A DNA stretch of 64,000 bases from Ideonella alba (GCF_018069875.1 NZ_JAGQDF010000009.1:1-64000); one strand, 5' to 3'; shown: positions 8,516 to 18,006, counted from the first letter of the stretch. Program-made: numbers and translations. The notes: generated by a model from the sequence alone, not told the origin.

Positions 8516-10807
8516 ATGAGCCTCACCCGCCGCGATCTCCTGGCCCTGATGCCCGCGCTGGGCGCCGGTTGGGGCACCGTCCACACCGCCGCCTGGGCAC
8601 AGGCAGACTCGGTGGCGCTCGGTGCCGGGCGGGTCAGCCTGAGCCCGCGCGGCAACGCCCCGGTGCCGCGCGCCCCGCACCGCACCGAGGCGATGGCGCG
8701 CCGCGCCGCGCCCACCAACCAGTGGTACTCGACGCTGATCTTCAGCGACAAGCCCGAGGCGCTGCATGCGCTGCCGCTGACCGCCAAACCCACCGCCGCC
8801 GGGCTGGAGGTGTCGCTGCCGAAGAAGGCGGTGGTGCCGACCGAGCGCCGCGATGTCGAGATCCACTACGCCCACCACGACGCGCTGCTGATCGCGCCGA
8901 CGGCCTTCGAGCCCGGCCGGGCCCTGCTGGCCGGCGCCAGCGACTGGGCGGTGGATATCGCGATGGGCCGAGGCGCCGACCGCTTCGACGCCACCGTGGC
9001 CCATGGCAGCCCCTACGTCTGGCTGCGCATCGGCCGCGGCGACCTGCGGGTGCGCCTGAAGTCGCCGGCCGAGCGCCTGTCCTCGGCCGACCCACGGGCG
9101 CTGCTGCTGCGGGTGGCCGGCACGCCCTACGCGCTGTACGGCCCGACCGGCGTGCAGTGGGAGCAGGCCGCGCCGACCGAATGGATCGCCCGCCTGCCGG
9201 CCGGCCCGGGCTATCTGGTCGCCGCGGCCCTGCCCGACGACAGTGCCGCCACCCAGGCCCTGCTGCTCAGACATGCCTATGCGGCGGTCACCGACACCCG
9301 GGTCAGTTGGAGCGTTGACCGCGCCAGCGGCCGGGTCGAGACCGTCTTCACCGCCACCACCCAAGCGCTCGAGGGCAGCGAGACCATGCCGCTGCTAGGT
9401 CTGTACCCGCACCACTGGCACGGCAACGCCAGCGTCGAGGGCCGCCTTGGCCCGACCTACGCCACGCTGCGCGGCCCGATGAAGCTGCTGGCCGACAAGC
9501 GCTTCACCACCACCAGCCGCTACACCGGCTTCGTGCCCTACTGGCCTGCGGTGCCCGACAGCAGCCCGCGCGTGGGCGACCTGCGCGAGGCCCTCAAGGC
9601 CGATGTGCGCAACGCCCACCGCATGCTGCAACAGGGCGGTGAGGGGCCGTACTGGCAGGGCAAGGGCTTGCTGCGCCTGGTCAAGATGCTCGATGTCTGC
9701 GAGCAGCAGGGCGACCGCGAGGGCGCCGAGCGCCTGCTGGGCCTGCTGAAGAAGCGCGTCGAGGAGTGGTTCTCAGGCACCGACCGTCGGCGCTTCTTCC
9801 ATTGGGACCAGGCCATGGGCACGGTGGTGGGCTACCCCGAGGAGTACTTCGCGGTGGTGCAGATGAACGACCACCATTTCCACTACGGCTACTGGATCCG
9901 CGCGATCGCGGAGATCGGGCTGCGTGACCCCGATTGGGCGGCCCGCGGTCGCTGGGGCGACATGGTCGATCTGCTGGTCAAGGACATTGCCACCACCGAG
10001 CGCGGGCGCGCCGACTTTCCCTTCCTGCGCACCTTCGACCCCTACGAGGGCCACAGCTGGGCCTCGGGCATCGGCCTGGGCGAGTGGGGCAACAACCAGG
10101 AGTCGTCCAGCGAGGCGCTGAACGCCTGGACCGGCCTGATCCTGTGGGGCGAGGTGACCGGCGACGCGGCCTTGCGTGACCTGGGCACATGGATGCTGGT
10201 CACCGAGACCGAGGCGGTGCGCCACTACTGGTTCGACCTGCACCGCATTGTTTTCGCGCCCGAGTACCGCAACGCCGACGTCAGCATGGTCTTCGGCGGC
10301 AAGTACGCGCACAACACCTGGTGGATCGACGAGCCGCGGCAGATCACCGGCATCAACCTGCTGCCGATCACCACCGTTTCCACCTACTTCGCCAGCCACC
10401 CCGACTACATCCGGCGCAACCTGGCGTCGCTGAAGGACGAGCAGAAGATCTGGGCCGAGCGCGGCAAGCGCTTCGATCCGCCCGACATCTGGCAGGACAT
10501 CTTCGCCAAGTACGGTGCACTGGCCGATCCCGAGGCCGCGCTGGCCGGCTGGGACCGCTGGGGCGCCGTCGAGGCCGGCGACAGCCGCAGCCACACGCTG
10601 CACTTCCTGCTCAGCCTGGTGGCGATGGGCGCGCCCGACACCAGCATCACCGCCGACACCACGCTCTACCAGGTCTTCCGCCGCCCCGATGGGCAGCGCA
10701 CCTACCTGGCCTTCAATGCCGGTCGCCAGCCGCTGCGTGTGCGCTTCTCGGACGGCCGGCAACTGGAGGTGCCCCCCGGCCGACTGGCCCGCGCCGACGG
10801 CGCCTGA
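8516..10807 (+). CDS. GH81 endo-beta-1,3-glucanase, Tat-exported
   Basis: A 763-residue glycoside hydrolase of family 81, which cleaves internal beta-1,3-glucan bonds by inversion. The N-terminus MSLTRRDLLALM is a twin-arginine signal followed by a hydrophobic stretch and TAAWAQA, so the folded enzyme is probably exported by Tat. Family landmarks are NDHHFHYGYW, then DPYEGHSWASG (Asp508, His513) and NNQESSSEALNAW, with the conserved Glu pair at 529 and 533. The frame is open far upstream, but the signal peptide and the operator position fix the ATG at 8516. It is transcribed away from the porin operon and followed by a binding lipoprotein. All expected catalytic motifs are present. Confidence 0.93.
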   Translation: MSLTRRDLLALMPALGAGWGTVHTAAWAQADSVALGAGRVSLSPRGNAPVPRAPHRTEAMARRAAPTNQWYSTLIFSDKPEALHALPLTAKPTAAGLEVSLPKKAVVPTERRDVEIHYAHHDALLIAPTAFEPGRALLAGASDWAVDIAMGRGADRFDATVAHGSPYVWLRIGRGDLRVRLKSPAERLSSADPRALLLRVAGTPYALYGPTGVQWEQAAPTEWIARLPAGPGYLVAAALPDDSAATQALLLRHAYAAVTDTRVSWSVDRASGRVETVFTATTQALEGSETMPLLGLYPHHWHGNASVEGRLGPTYATLRGPMKLLADKRFTTTSRYTGFVPYWPAVPDSSPRVGDLREALKADVRNAHRMLQQGGEGPYWQGKGLLRLVKMLDVCEQQGDREGAERLLGLLKKRVEEWFSGTDRRRFFHWDQAMGTVVGYPEEYFAVVQMNDHHFHYGYWIRAIAEIGLRDPDWAARGRWGDMVDLLVKDIATTERGRADFPFLRTFDPYEGHSWASGIGLGEWGNNQESSSEALNAWTGLILWGEVTGDAALRDLGTWMLVTETEAVRHYWFDLHRIVFAPEYRNADVSMVFGGKYAHNTWWIDEPRQITGINLLPITTVSTYFASHPDYIRRNLASLKDEQKIWAERGKRFDPPDIWQDIFAKYGALADPEAALAGWDRWGAVEAGDSRSHTLHFLLSLVAMGAPDTSITADTTLYQVFRRPDGQRTYLAFNAGRQPLRVRFSDGRQLEVPPGRLARADGA

Positions 10808-10863
10808 CCGCCCTGCGCATCCCCCCGATGGCCTTCACCGCACCGACACCCAGGATCACCGCC

Positions 10864-13047
10864 ATGACGACCCGTCGCCCGCGCCAGACCCTCGCCGCCA
10901 CGGCGGCCGTCGCGCTGATGTTCACCCTGGCCGCCTGCGGTGGCGGCAACGACAGTGCGGCTCCGCAGACCGGCGGCAACGAGGTCACGGCGACCGCGCC
11001 CGTGGTGACGATCAGCAACAACATCAGCGACGAGACGGCCACCGGCGACATCACCTTCACCTTCACGTTCAATGTGGACGTCGGCACCAGCTTCACCGCC
11101 GACGACATCACGGTCAGCGGCGGCACCAAGGGGGCCTTCACCCGTCTCTCCGGAACCAGCGCCACGCTGGTGGTGACGCCCGCGCCGGACACCACGGGCA
11201 CGGTCGAGGTTACCGTGGTCGCCGCGGGCGTCACGGACGCCGTGGGCACCGCCAACGTCGAGACCTCGGCCAGCAAGCCCTTCTACACCGTGGCGCGCAC
11301 CTCGCTGGTCAGCTTCGACGAGGCCACCGCGCCCACACTGGTCGGCTTTGGCGGCGCCGAGGATGCCAGCGTGGTGGCGGACCCCACCAACGCCGCGAAC
11401 AAGGTGGCCCGGGTGGTCAAGAGCGCCACCGCCGAGGTGTGGGCGGGCACCACGTTGGTGATGTGCCCCGGCGACGCGATCGCCCGGCTGCCGTTCGCTG
11501 CCGGCAAGACCCAGCTGTCGGCACGCGTGTGGTCGCCGGTGGCCGGCATCCCGGTGCGCCTGAAGGTGGAGAACTCGGCCAACAGCGCGCAAACGGTGGA
11601 AACCGAGGCCATGGTTTCGGTGGCCGCGGGCTGGCAGACCCTGGTGTTCGATTTCGCCAGACCGGTGTCGGGCACGCCGGCGCTGAACACCGCCCACACC
11701 TACGACAAGGCGTCGATCTTCTTCGACTTCGGCACCCCCGGCGCCACGTCCGGCGCACGCACCTACTACCTCGACGACCTGAGCTTCGTGGGCAGCCGCT
11801 TCAGCGCCACCTGCGCCGGCGCTGCGGCCAGCCAGACCATCACGATGGACGAAGCCAGCGCGCCCACGCTGACCGGCTTCGGCGGCGCCGAGGACGCCAC
11901 CATCGCGGCCGATCCCGCCAACGCCGCCAACAAGGTGGCACGCATCGTCAAGAGCGCCACCGCCGAACTGTGGGCCGGCACGACCATTTCCATCGCGGCT
12001 GGCAGCACCATCCCGCGCATCGGCTTCGCTGCGGGCAAGACCACGATCACCGCGCGCGTCTGGTCACCGGTGGCGGGCATCCCGGTGCGCATGAAGGTGG
12101 AGGACTCGACAAACGCTGCGAAGTCGGTGGAGACCGAGGCCACGGTGAGCACCGCCTCGGGCTGGCAGACCCTGAGCTTCAACTTCGCCAACGCGGTGGC
12201 CGGCACGGCCGCCCTGGACCTGGCCGCCAGCTACGACCGCCTGTCGGTGTTCTTCGACTTCGGCACACCGGGCGCGTCAGTGGGTGCGGCGCGCACCTAC
12301 TACATCGAGGACATCGTCTACCCGCTGCCAAGCGGCGGCAGCACGTCGGCGCTGGTCTTTGCCAGCGGCTTCGGGTCGGGCAACCGCACCGTCGAGGGCG
12401 GCGAGTTCGGTGGCTTCAGCGGCAGCAACCTGGACGGCTTCACCTGCAACGGCGACCCGGCCAACTGCGGCAGCGGTGGCGAGTTCACGCCCACCAAGAC
12501 GGCCGCCGAGAGCTACTTCTTCTACTACCACCAGACCGCCACGCCGGCCACCGACCTGTTCATGGGCGTCTATGTGCAGGCGCCCGGCCTCACCGGTGGT
12601 TTCGTCAATGGCGTGGACACGCCTGGCGTGCAGGTGGGCGCGCAGACCCAGCTGAAGTTCAAGCTGGGGGTGAACGCCGAGTGGTTCAGCGCCCCGAACC
12701 ACAACGTCATGATCGTCGCCGACCTGGGCAAGCGCTTCACCGCGGGCGCCAACACCGATTGCCGGCTGCAGTTGCGCCGCGTGGTCACCGCCGCCGCCGC
12801 CGTGGCCACCGACTATGCGCTGCCATGGAGCTCCTTCGCGCTGTCGCAGGACTGCGGGGGCGCCGCCAGCAGTGTGGCCGACGCGCTGGCCAAGTCACCG
12901 GTGTCGCAGCTGTCGTTCCAGGGGGTGGGTGGGGGCATCGCGCTGTCCGACGGCACACTCACCAGCGGCGCCAACCTGTCGGTGGCCAACGGCTCGGGCG
13001 TCTACCCGACCACCGTGGTGCTGGTGGGCGGCATCACGATCGAGTAG
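10864..13047 (+). CDS. Multidomain lipoprotein with Ig-like domain and duplicated glucan-binding-like modules
   Basis: A 727-residue predicted lipoprotein (signal peptide, lipobox LAAC with Cys25). After a Gly/Asn linker come a bacterial Ig-like domain (about 42-140), two tandem homologous modules (about 148-310 and 326-483; roughly four in five residues match in their first 45 positions, e.g. GFGGAEDA and NAANKVAR), and a C-terminal beta-rich domain (about 490-727) with several Cys residues. No catalytic motif is visible. The modules look like jelly-roll carbohydrate-binding domains, and position right after GH81 suggests a surface glucan-binding protein, comparable in role to SusE/F-type proteins although unrelated in sequence as far as I can see. 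The start is set by the signal peptide; function is inferred. Confidence 0.75.
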   Translation: MTTRRPRQTLAATAAVALMFTLAACGGGNDSAAPQTGGNEVTATAPVVTISNNISDETATGDITFTFTFNVDVGTSFTADDITVSGGTKGAFTRLSGTSATLVVTPAPDTTGTVEVTVVAAGVTDAVGTANVETSASKPFYTVARTSLVSFDEATAPTLVGFGGAEDASVVADPTNAANKVARVVKSATAEVWAGTTLVMCPGDAIARLPFAAGKTQLSARVWSPVAGIPVRLKVENSANSAQTVETEAMVSVAAGWQTLVFDFARPVSGTPALNTAHTYDKASIFFDFGTPGATSGARTYYLDDLSFVGSRFSATCAGAAASQTITMDEASAPTLTGFGGAEDATIAADPANAANKVARIVKSATAELWAGTTISIAAGSTIPRIGFAAGKTTITARVWSPVAGIPVRMKVEDSTNAAKSVETEATVSTASGWQTLSFNFANAVAGTAALDLAASYDRLSVFFDFGTPGASVGAARTYYIEDIVYPLPSGGSTSALVFASGFGSGNRTVEGGEFGGFSGSNLDGFTCNGDPANCGSGGEFTPTKTAAESYFFYYHQTATPATDLFMGVYVQAPGLTGGFVNGVDTPGVQVGAQTQLKFKLGVNAEWFSAPNHNVMIVADLGKRFTAGANTDCRLQLRRVVTAAAAVATDYALPWSSFALSQDCGGAASSVADALAKSPVSQLSFQGVGGGIALSDGTLTSGANLSVANGSGVYPTTVVLVGGITIE

Positions 13048-13172
13048 AGGCCCGCGGGCCGAAGGTCGGCGTGGGTCGCTTGGCGGACTGCCACAATGCA
13101 GTCAGCCCCGGCCAGCCGCGTCGATCTGCCATGAAGGCGGCGCGCCCGGCCATCCGTGCTGGATCGCGCCTG

Positions 13173-14240
13173 ATGAGCAGCAAGCCCTCTCCCCGCCGTG
13201 CACGGGGCTCCTCAACCCCCGCCACCGATGGCGGTGCCGCTGGCGTGGTGACCCTGGAGATGGTCGCGCACACGGCAGGTGTGTCGCCCAGCACGGTCTC
13301 GCGCATCCTCAACGGCACCGCCCGGGTCAGCCAGGCCAAGCAGCAGGCGGTGGACGCCGCGATCCAGTCGCTGGGCTTTCGGCCCAACCCTGTGGCTCGG
13401 GGCCTGGCCGGTGGGCGCACGCTGAGCATCGGCGTGCTGACGCAGACGATCAGCAGCCCCTTCTATGGCGAGGCCTTGCATGCCATCGAGGACCGGCTGG
13501 ACGAGGCCGGCTACATCCCGATCTTTGTCAGCGGCCATTGGCAGGAGGTCGAGGAGCGCAAGGCGCTGGAGGCGCTGATCGCCCGCCGCGTCGACGGGCT
13601 GATCGTGCTGGCCGGGCGCCTGTCCAGCCGCGCGCTGCAGGCCGGCGCCGGCCACCTGCCACTGGTGGTGGTGGGCCGCACCATGGAAGGCCCGCGCGTG
13701 CATGGCCTGACCCTTGACAACCGGGCTGGCGCGGCCATGGCCACGCAGCACCTGATCGATTGCGGCCACCGCCGCATCGCCCACATCGCTGGCGAACCCG
13801 ACCATGCCGATGCCCACGAACGGCTGGCCGGCTACCGCGATGCGCTGGACCGCGCCGGCCTGCCGTTCGACCCGGCGCTGGTGACCCCGGGTGACTACAC
13901 CGAGGCGGGCGGCCTGCTGGCGGTGAACCGCCTCCTCGACGCCCAGCGGCCTTTCACCGCGATCTTCGCCGCCAATGACCAGACTGCGATCGGCGCGGCA
14001 TTGGGCCTGTACCGGCGCCATGTGCGGGTGCCCGACGACGTCTCGCTGGTGGGCTTCGACGATCTGGCGCCGGCGCGCTTCGCCATCCCGCCGCTGACCA
14101 CGGTGCGCCAGCCCGTCTACGAGATGGGCTTCCAGGCCGCGGGCGCGATGATGGCCCTCTTGCGCGGCGAGCCTGCGCAGGTGGCCTTGCCGCCGCTGCA
14201 ACTGGTGCCGCGCGAGTCGGTGCGCCGCCTGCAGCGCTGA
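13173..14240 (+). CDS. LacI-family transcriptional regulator of the glucan locus
   Basis: DNA-binding regulator of 355 residues. A LacI helix-turn-helix with hinge lies near the N-terminus (VTLEMVAHTAGVSPSTVSRI), followed by a periplasmic-binding-protein-like effector domain with the usual SIGVLTQTISSPFYGE start and VSLVGFDDLAPARF near the end. The ATG at 13173 is preferred because it puts the HTH nearer the start, as is usual; an in-frame ATG at 13131 would add 14 residues. Three exact LacI-type palindromes in this locus are the obvious targets. No copy is seen in its own upstream region, so autoregulation is not supported. The effector is probably a gluco-oligosaccharide or glucose derivative. 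Confidence 0.9.
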   Translation: MSSKPSPRRARGSSTPATDGGAAGVVTLEMVAHTAGVSPSTVSRILNGTARVSQAKQQAVDAAIQSLGFRPNPVARGLAGGRTLSIGVLTQTISSPFYGEALHAIEDRLDEAGYIPIFVSGHWQEVEERKALEALIARRVDGLIVLAGRLSSRALQAGAGHLPLVVVGRTMEGPRVHGLTLDNRAGAAMATQHLIDCGHRRIAHIAGEPDHADAHERLAGYRDALDRAGLPFDPALVTPGDYTEAGGLLAVNRLLDAQRPFTAIFAANDQTAIGAALGLYRRHVRVPDDVSLVGFDDLAPARFAIPPLTTVRQPVYEMGFQAAGAMMALLRGEPAQVALPPLQLVPRESVRRLQR

Positions 14241-14329
14241 TCCCCTCGCGCGGTCCACGCCGAACCGTGGGGTTCGGGGTTTTCCTGCAGCCTGTTGCGG
14301 CCCCCCTCCACGCAGAATCTCTGGCAAAA

Positions 14330-14343
14330 TGAAAGCGCTTTCA
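14330..14343. promoter_or_regulatory. LacI-family operator 3 (GH1 gene)
   Basis: Third exact TGAAAGCGCTTTCA, 51 bases upstream of the GH1 start and downstream of the regulator gene. It shows that the beta-glucosidase has its own controlled promoter rather than depending on read-through from lacI. Confidence 0.85.
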
Positions 14344-14393
14344 GTTTCGAATCCGATCGGGCCTGATGAAGGCCGACCACGCTGACCGCCACC

Positions 14394-15749
14394 ATGTCCC
14401 GGACCCTCACCGAGCTCCCATCCTTTCCCCCCGACTTCGTCTGGGGCGTGGCCACCAGCGCCTTCCAGATCGAAGGCGCCGCCCATGAAGCTGGCAAGGG
14501 CGAGTCCATCTGGGACCGCTTCTGCCGCCAGCCCGGCGCGATTGCCGACGGCTCGAACGGCGACATCGCCTGCGACCACATCAAGCGCGTGGACGAGGAC
14601 CTGGACCTGATCGCGCGGCTGGGGGTCGACGCCTACCGTTTTTCAGTCAGCTGGCCGCGCGTGCAGCCCGACGGCCGCGGTGCCTTCAACGAGGCCGGCC
14701 TGGCCTTCTACGACCGCTTGGTCGACGGCCTGCTGGCCCGCGGCCTGCGCCCCTACCTGACGCTGAACCACTGGGACCTGCCTCAGGCGCTGCAGGACGG
14801 CGGCGGCTGGGCGGTGCGCGACACCGTGCACCGCTTCGTCGACTACGCCCGCGCGGTGAATGCCCGGCTGGGTGACCGTCTGGCCGCCGTCACCACCCAC
14901 AACGAGCCCTGGGTGATGGCGGTGCTGGGCCATGAGAGCGGGATCTTCGCGCCCGGCATCCGCCATCGTGGCACCGCGATGCAGGTCGCGCACCATCTGC
15001 TGCTGAGCCATGGCCTGGCGCTGCAGGCGCTGCGTGCCGACGGCTGCCGCAGCCGCCTGGGCATCGTGCTGAACCTGTCACCGATCGGCCCGGCCACCGA
15101 CAGCCCCGAGGACCGCGCCGCCGCCTGGCTGGAGGATGGCCGCCTGGTGCGCTGGTACATGGATCCGCTGCTGCTGGGGCGCTATCCCGAGGACGTCTGG
15201 CAGCACCTGGGGGCCGACGCGCCGCGCATCGAGCCCGGCGATCTGGCCGCGATCGCCACGCCGATGGACTACCTGGGCATCAACTACTACACCCGCGGCG
15301 TGGTCAGCGCCAGTGGCGGCTGGAGCGCGCAGTCCAGTGGCCTGCCGCTCACCGACATGGGCTGGGAAGTCGTGCCCGAGGGCCTGACCGAACTGCTGCT
15401 GCGCCTGCACCGTGACTGGGACCTGCCGCCGGTCTACGTGATGGAGAACGGCGCGGCCTTCCGTGACGAACTGGTCGACGGCCAGGTCATGGACACCGAA
15501 CGTCGCGACTACATCGCCCGCCACATCGCCGCCACCCACCAGGCCCTGGCCGCCGGCGTGCCGATGGCTGGCTACATGGTCTGGAGCCTGATGGACAACT
15601 TCGAGTGGGCCTCGGGTTACGCCAAGCGCTTCGGCATCGTCCACGTCGATTACGCCACGCTGGCCCGCACGCCCAAGCAGAGCTACCACTGGTACCGCCA
15701 CTTCCTGCAGTCCCAGCGTGCGCAGCGTCAGCAGCCTCAGGCCGCCTGA
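14394..15749 (+). CDS. GH1 beta-glucosidase
   Basis: A 451-residue family 1 glycoside hydrolase with no signal peptide, so cytoplasmic. The N-terminus (FPPDFVWGVATSAFQIEGAA) is the family signature. The acid/base is Glu171 in THNEPW and the nucleophile Glu351 in YVMENGAAF; the aglycone-end signature WSLMDNFEWASGYAKRFG is also intact. It would hydrolyse imported beta-linked oligoglucosides such as laminaribiose to glucose, the last step after GH81 and GH17 outside the cell. The linkage preference cannot be read from sequence. It has its own operator and is followed by the GH16 remnant 14 bases later. Confidence 0.94.
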   Translation: MSRTLTELPSFPPDFVWGVATSAFQIEGAAHEAGKGESIWDRFCRQPGAIADGSNGDIACDHIKRVDEDLDLIARLGVDAYRFSVSWPRVQPDGRGAFNEAGLAFYDRLVDGLLARGLRPYLTLNHWDLPQALQDGGGWAVRDTVHRFVDYARAVNARLGDRLAAVTTHNEPWVMAVLGHESGIFAPGIRHRGTAMQVAHHLLLSHGLALQALRADGCRSRLGIVLNLSPIGPATDSPEDRAAAWLEDGRLVRWYMDPLLLGRYPEDVWQHLGADAPRIEPGDLAAIATPMDYLGINYYTRGVVSASGGWSAQSSGLPLTDMGWEVVPEGLTELLLRLHRDWDLPPVYVMENGAAFRDELVDGQVMDTERRDYIARHIAATHQALAAGVPMAGYMVWSLMDNFEWASGYAKRFGIVHVDYATLARTPKQSYHWYRHFLQSQRAQRQQPQAA

Positions 15750-15763
15750 CACCCGAGGCGACG

Positions 15764-16575
15764 ATGGAGCCGCCCACGACCAAGATCTGGACCCTGGTCT
15801 GGCACGACGAGTTTGACGGCGACACGTTCGACCGCAGCAAGTGGGACTTCGATCTGGGCAATGGCTTCTACGACGATCGGGTACACGGCTGGGTGCCGGG
15901 CTGGGGCAACGATGAGTTGCCGTACTACACGTCGGAGCCCGAGAACGTGCAGGTGCGTGACAGCAGCGTGTTCATTCGCGCGGTCCAGGCGCCGCTGCAC
16001 GGCTGTGGCTACACCTCGGCACGGCTGAAGACCCAGGCACGCGACGGCCGGGTGCTGTTCGCCAAGCGCGATGGCCGCGTCGAGTTCCGTGCCCGCATGC
16101 GCTGGGGCAAGGGCCTGTGGCCCGCCTTGTGGATGCTGCCAGCCGATGACCACTAGGGCGGCTGGGCCGCCAGCGGCGAGATCGACCTGATGGAGATCGT
16201 CGGCGAGCAGCCGCACGAGGTGCTCAACAGCCTGCATGTCGGTTCGGCCTTACCGCGCCGCTCGCTCGCCACACCACTCATCGCCTGCCTGCCGACTCCA
16301 GCGTGGCCGGTTGGCACACCTACGCCGTGGAGTGGGAGCCGGGCGAGATCCGCTTCGTTGTGGACGAGGTGCAGACCTGCAGCTACCGCCACTGGTGGAG
16401 CTGCAGCTGGCGCGAGGCAGGGCAGGGCGTGGAGGCGCGCGCCGAGGCCGATCTGAACCCCTGGCCGGCGCCCTTCGACCAGCCCTTCTACCTGCTGATG
16501 AACGTTGCGGTGGGCGGCAACGTCCCTGGCCACCCCGACCAGCACACACGGATGCGCGGCCGAAGTTCGGCTGAC
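15764..16575 (+). pseudogene. Broken GH16 laminarinase (in-frame TAG plus frameshift)
   Basis: The sequence encodes a family 16 beta-1,3-glucanase: LVWHDEFDGDTFDRSKWDF at the start, the catalytic block SGEIDLMEIVGE (nucleophile and acid/base Glu present), and HTYAVEWEPGEIRFVVD later. It is interrupted twice. A TAG at 16154-16156 replaces a Tyr that family members have in DDHYGGWAASGE. A frameshift lies between about 16240 and 16262, after NSLHVGSA and before HRLPADSSVAGW, moving the rest into another frame. The final strand is also lost before the folA stop. There is no signal peptide at the ATG. The upstream half still reads as clean coding sequence, so decay looks recent. Confidence 0.88.
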
Positions 16576-16606
16576 GGGCCGAGCCAGGGCCCGCCGCTGG
16601 CGAGCC

Positions 16607-17122
16607 TCAGCGCCGTCGCCGGTAGGTGACGAAGCTGATGTCGAAGTTGTTGGGCGCGGCGGCGTGGCGGGTGTCGCGGGCCACCTCGGTGAAGTCGGTG
16701 GTCGGCCAGTCGGGGAAGAAGGCGTCGGCGTCCGGCACGTCCAGCGCCAGCTCGGTCAGCAGCAACTCATCGGCCAGCGGCAGTGCCTGGACGTACAGCT
16801 CGGCGCCACCGATCACGAACACCCGCGGCACGCCGGCGCAGCGCGCCAGCGCCTCGGGCACGCTGCCCACGACCTCGGCGCCGGGACAGACCAGGCCGGT
16901 CTGACGGCTCAGCACCAGGTTGCGCCGTCCAGGCAGCGGACGAAAACGCTCGGGCAGTGATTCCCAGGTGCGCCGGCCCATCAGCACCGGCGCGCCCTGG
17001 GTGCTGCGGCGGAAGTGGGCCAGGTCCTCCGGCAGGTGCCAGGGCAGCTGGTTGGCGCGGCCGATCGCGCGGCCACGGGCCAGCGCGGCGATCAGGACCA
17101 GGTCGGGGCGGGTGTCGCTCAT
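16607..17122 (-). CDS. folA: Dihydrofolate reductase
   Basis: A 171-residue DHFR that reduces dihydrofolate to tetrahydrofolate with NADPH. The substrate-binding segment IGRANQLPWHLPEDL contains the catalytic acid (Asp33, matching Asp27 of the E. coli enzyme); MGRRTWESLP and VIGGAELY are the NADPH-contact motifs. It ends the thyA operon: its ATG overlaps the stop of the EamA transporter gene by 4 bases. Pairing with thyA is common because thymidylate synthase oxidises the methylene-THF that DHFR restores. Length is normal for bacterial chromosomal enzymes. Confidence 0.95.
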   Translation of the reverse strand: MSDTRPDLVLIAALARGRAIGRANQLPWHLPEDLAHFRRSTQGAPVLMGRRTWESLPERFRPLPGRRNLVLSRQTGLVCPGAEVVGSVPEALARCAGVPRVFVIGGAELYVQALPLADELLLTELALDVPDADAFFPDWPTTDFTEVARDTRHAAAPNNFDISFVTYRRRR

Positions 17123-18006
17123 GGGGCCGATTGTCGGCGCGGCAGCAGCGCGCTGGCGATGGCCAGCACGATGGCCAGTGCCGCCACCAGGTCCAGCGGC
17201 CGCGGCCATTCGCCGACGATCGCGGTGGCCGCCGCGGTGCCCACCAGCGGCACGGCCATGATCGAGAAGGCGCTGGCCGAGGGCGGCAGCGTGCGCGCCA
17301 TGCCGAACCAGATCACCTGGGCCACGCCATAGTTGAGCAGCACGCCATAGAGCAGCGACCACCACAGGCCGGTGCTCCAGGCCGCCGGGCTGGGCGTGGC
17401 CTCCAGCAGTGGCGCCACGCACCAGAAGAAGGCCGAACCCAGCGCCATCATCCACACCGTCACCGCCTCGGTGGGCATGGGACAGGTGGTGCGGCGCATC
17501 AGCACCGTGCCGGCCGCCCAGCTGAAGGCGGCGGCCTGCATCCACAGCACGCCTTCGGGCCGACCAGCCAGATGGGCCAGTTCCTGCCAGGACAGCAGCA
17601 GCACCGCGGCCAGTGCGGCGACGGCCGACAGCAGCACCCGGCCGCTGGGCCGCTCGTGGGCCAGCACCAGCGTGATCAGCACCGTCCACACCGGCATCGT
17701 GAAGCCCAGGATCGCGGCGCGCCCTGATGCCAGCGCCTGCAGGCCGGTGATCGAGCAGAAGTGCCAGGCCAAGATGTTGGGCAGCGCCAGCAGTGCCACC
17801 TGTCGCCACTCGGTGCGCGGCCAGCGCATATCGACGCCGCGCCAGAAGCGGTAGTACAGGTACAGCGTGAGCGCGCCGCCGGTCATCGTGATGGCACGGA
17901 AGTACAGCGGCGACAGCTCGCGCAGGCTGAACTTCATCATCGGCCAGTTGACGCCCCACATCAGCGTGAGGGCCACCAGCACCGCGATCTGGCGCGGCTG
18001 CAGCAT
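17119..18006 (-). CDS. EamA/DMT-family membrane transporter
   Basis: A 295-residue protein with about ten hydrophobic helices arranged as two EamA repeats, the drug/metabolite transporter fold. The first helix carries LTLMWGVNWPMMKFS, a typical EamA opening, and the second repeat starts near AAAFSWAAGTVL. It lies between thyA and folA with ATGA overlaps at both ends (18004-18006 with thyA, 17119-17122 with folA), so the three are translationally coupled. Family members export amino acids, nucleobases or other metabolites; nothing in this sequence fixes the substrate. A role linked to folate or thymidine is only a guess from the neighbours. Confidence 0.85.
   Translation of the reverse strand: MLQPRQIAVLVALTLMWGVNWPMMKFSLRELSPLYFRAITMTGGALTLYLYYRFWRGVDMRWPRTEWRQVALLALPNILAWHFCSITGLQALASGRAAILGFTMPVWTVLITLVLAHERPSGRVLLSAVAALAAVLLLSWQELAHLAGRPEGVLWMQAAAFSWAAGTVLMRRTTCPMPTEAVTVWMMALGSAFFWCVAPLLEATPSPAAWSTGLWWSLLYGVLLNYGVAQVIWFGMARTLPPSASAFSIMAVPLVGTAAATAIVGEWPRPLDLVAALAIVLAIASALLPRRQSAP

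Noticed and set aside
10515-13172. In-frame extension of the LacI gene far upstream
   Set aside because: The upstream part runs through the GH81 and lipoprotein genes in another frame and is low-complexity; the HTH position fixes the start near 13131-13173.
16154-16156. TAG in the GH16 gene read as a recoded codon
   Set aside because: A separate frameshift about 100 bases later also breaks the gene, and no recoding signal is seen; ordinary gene decay explains both.
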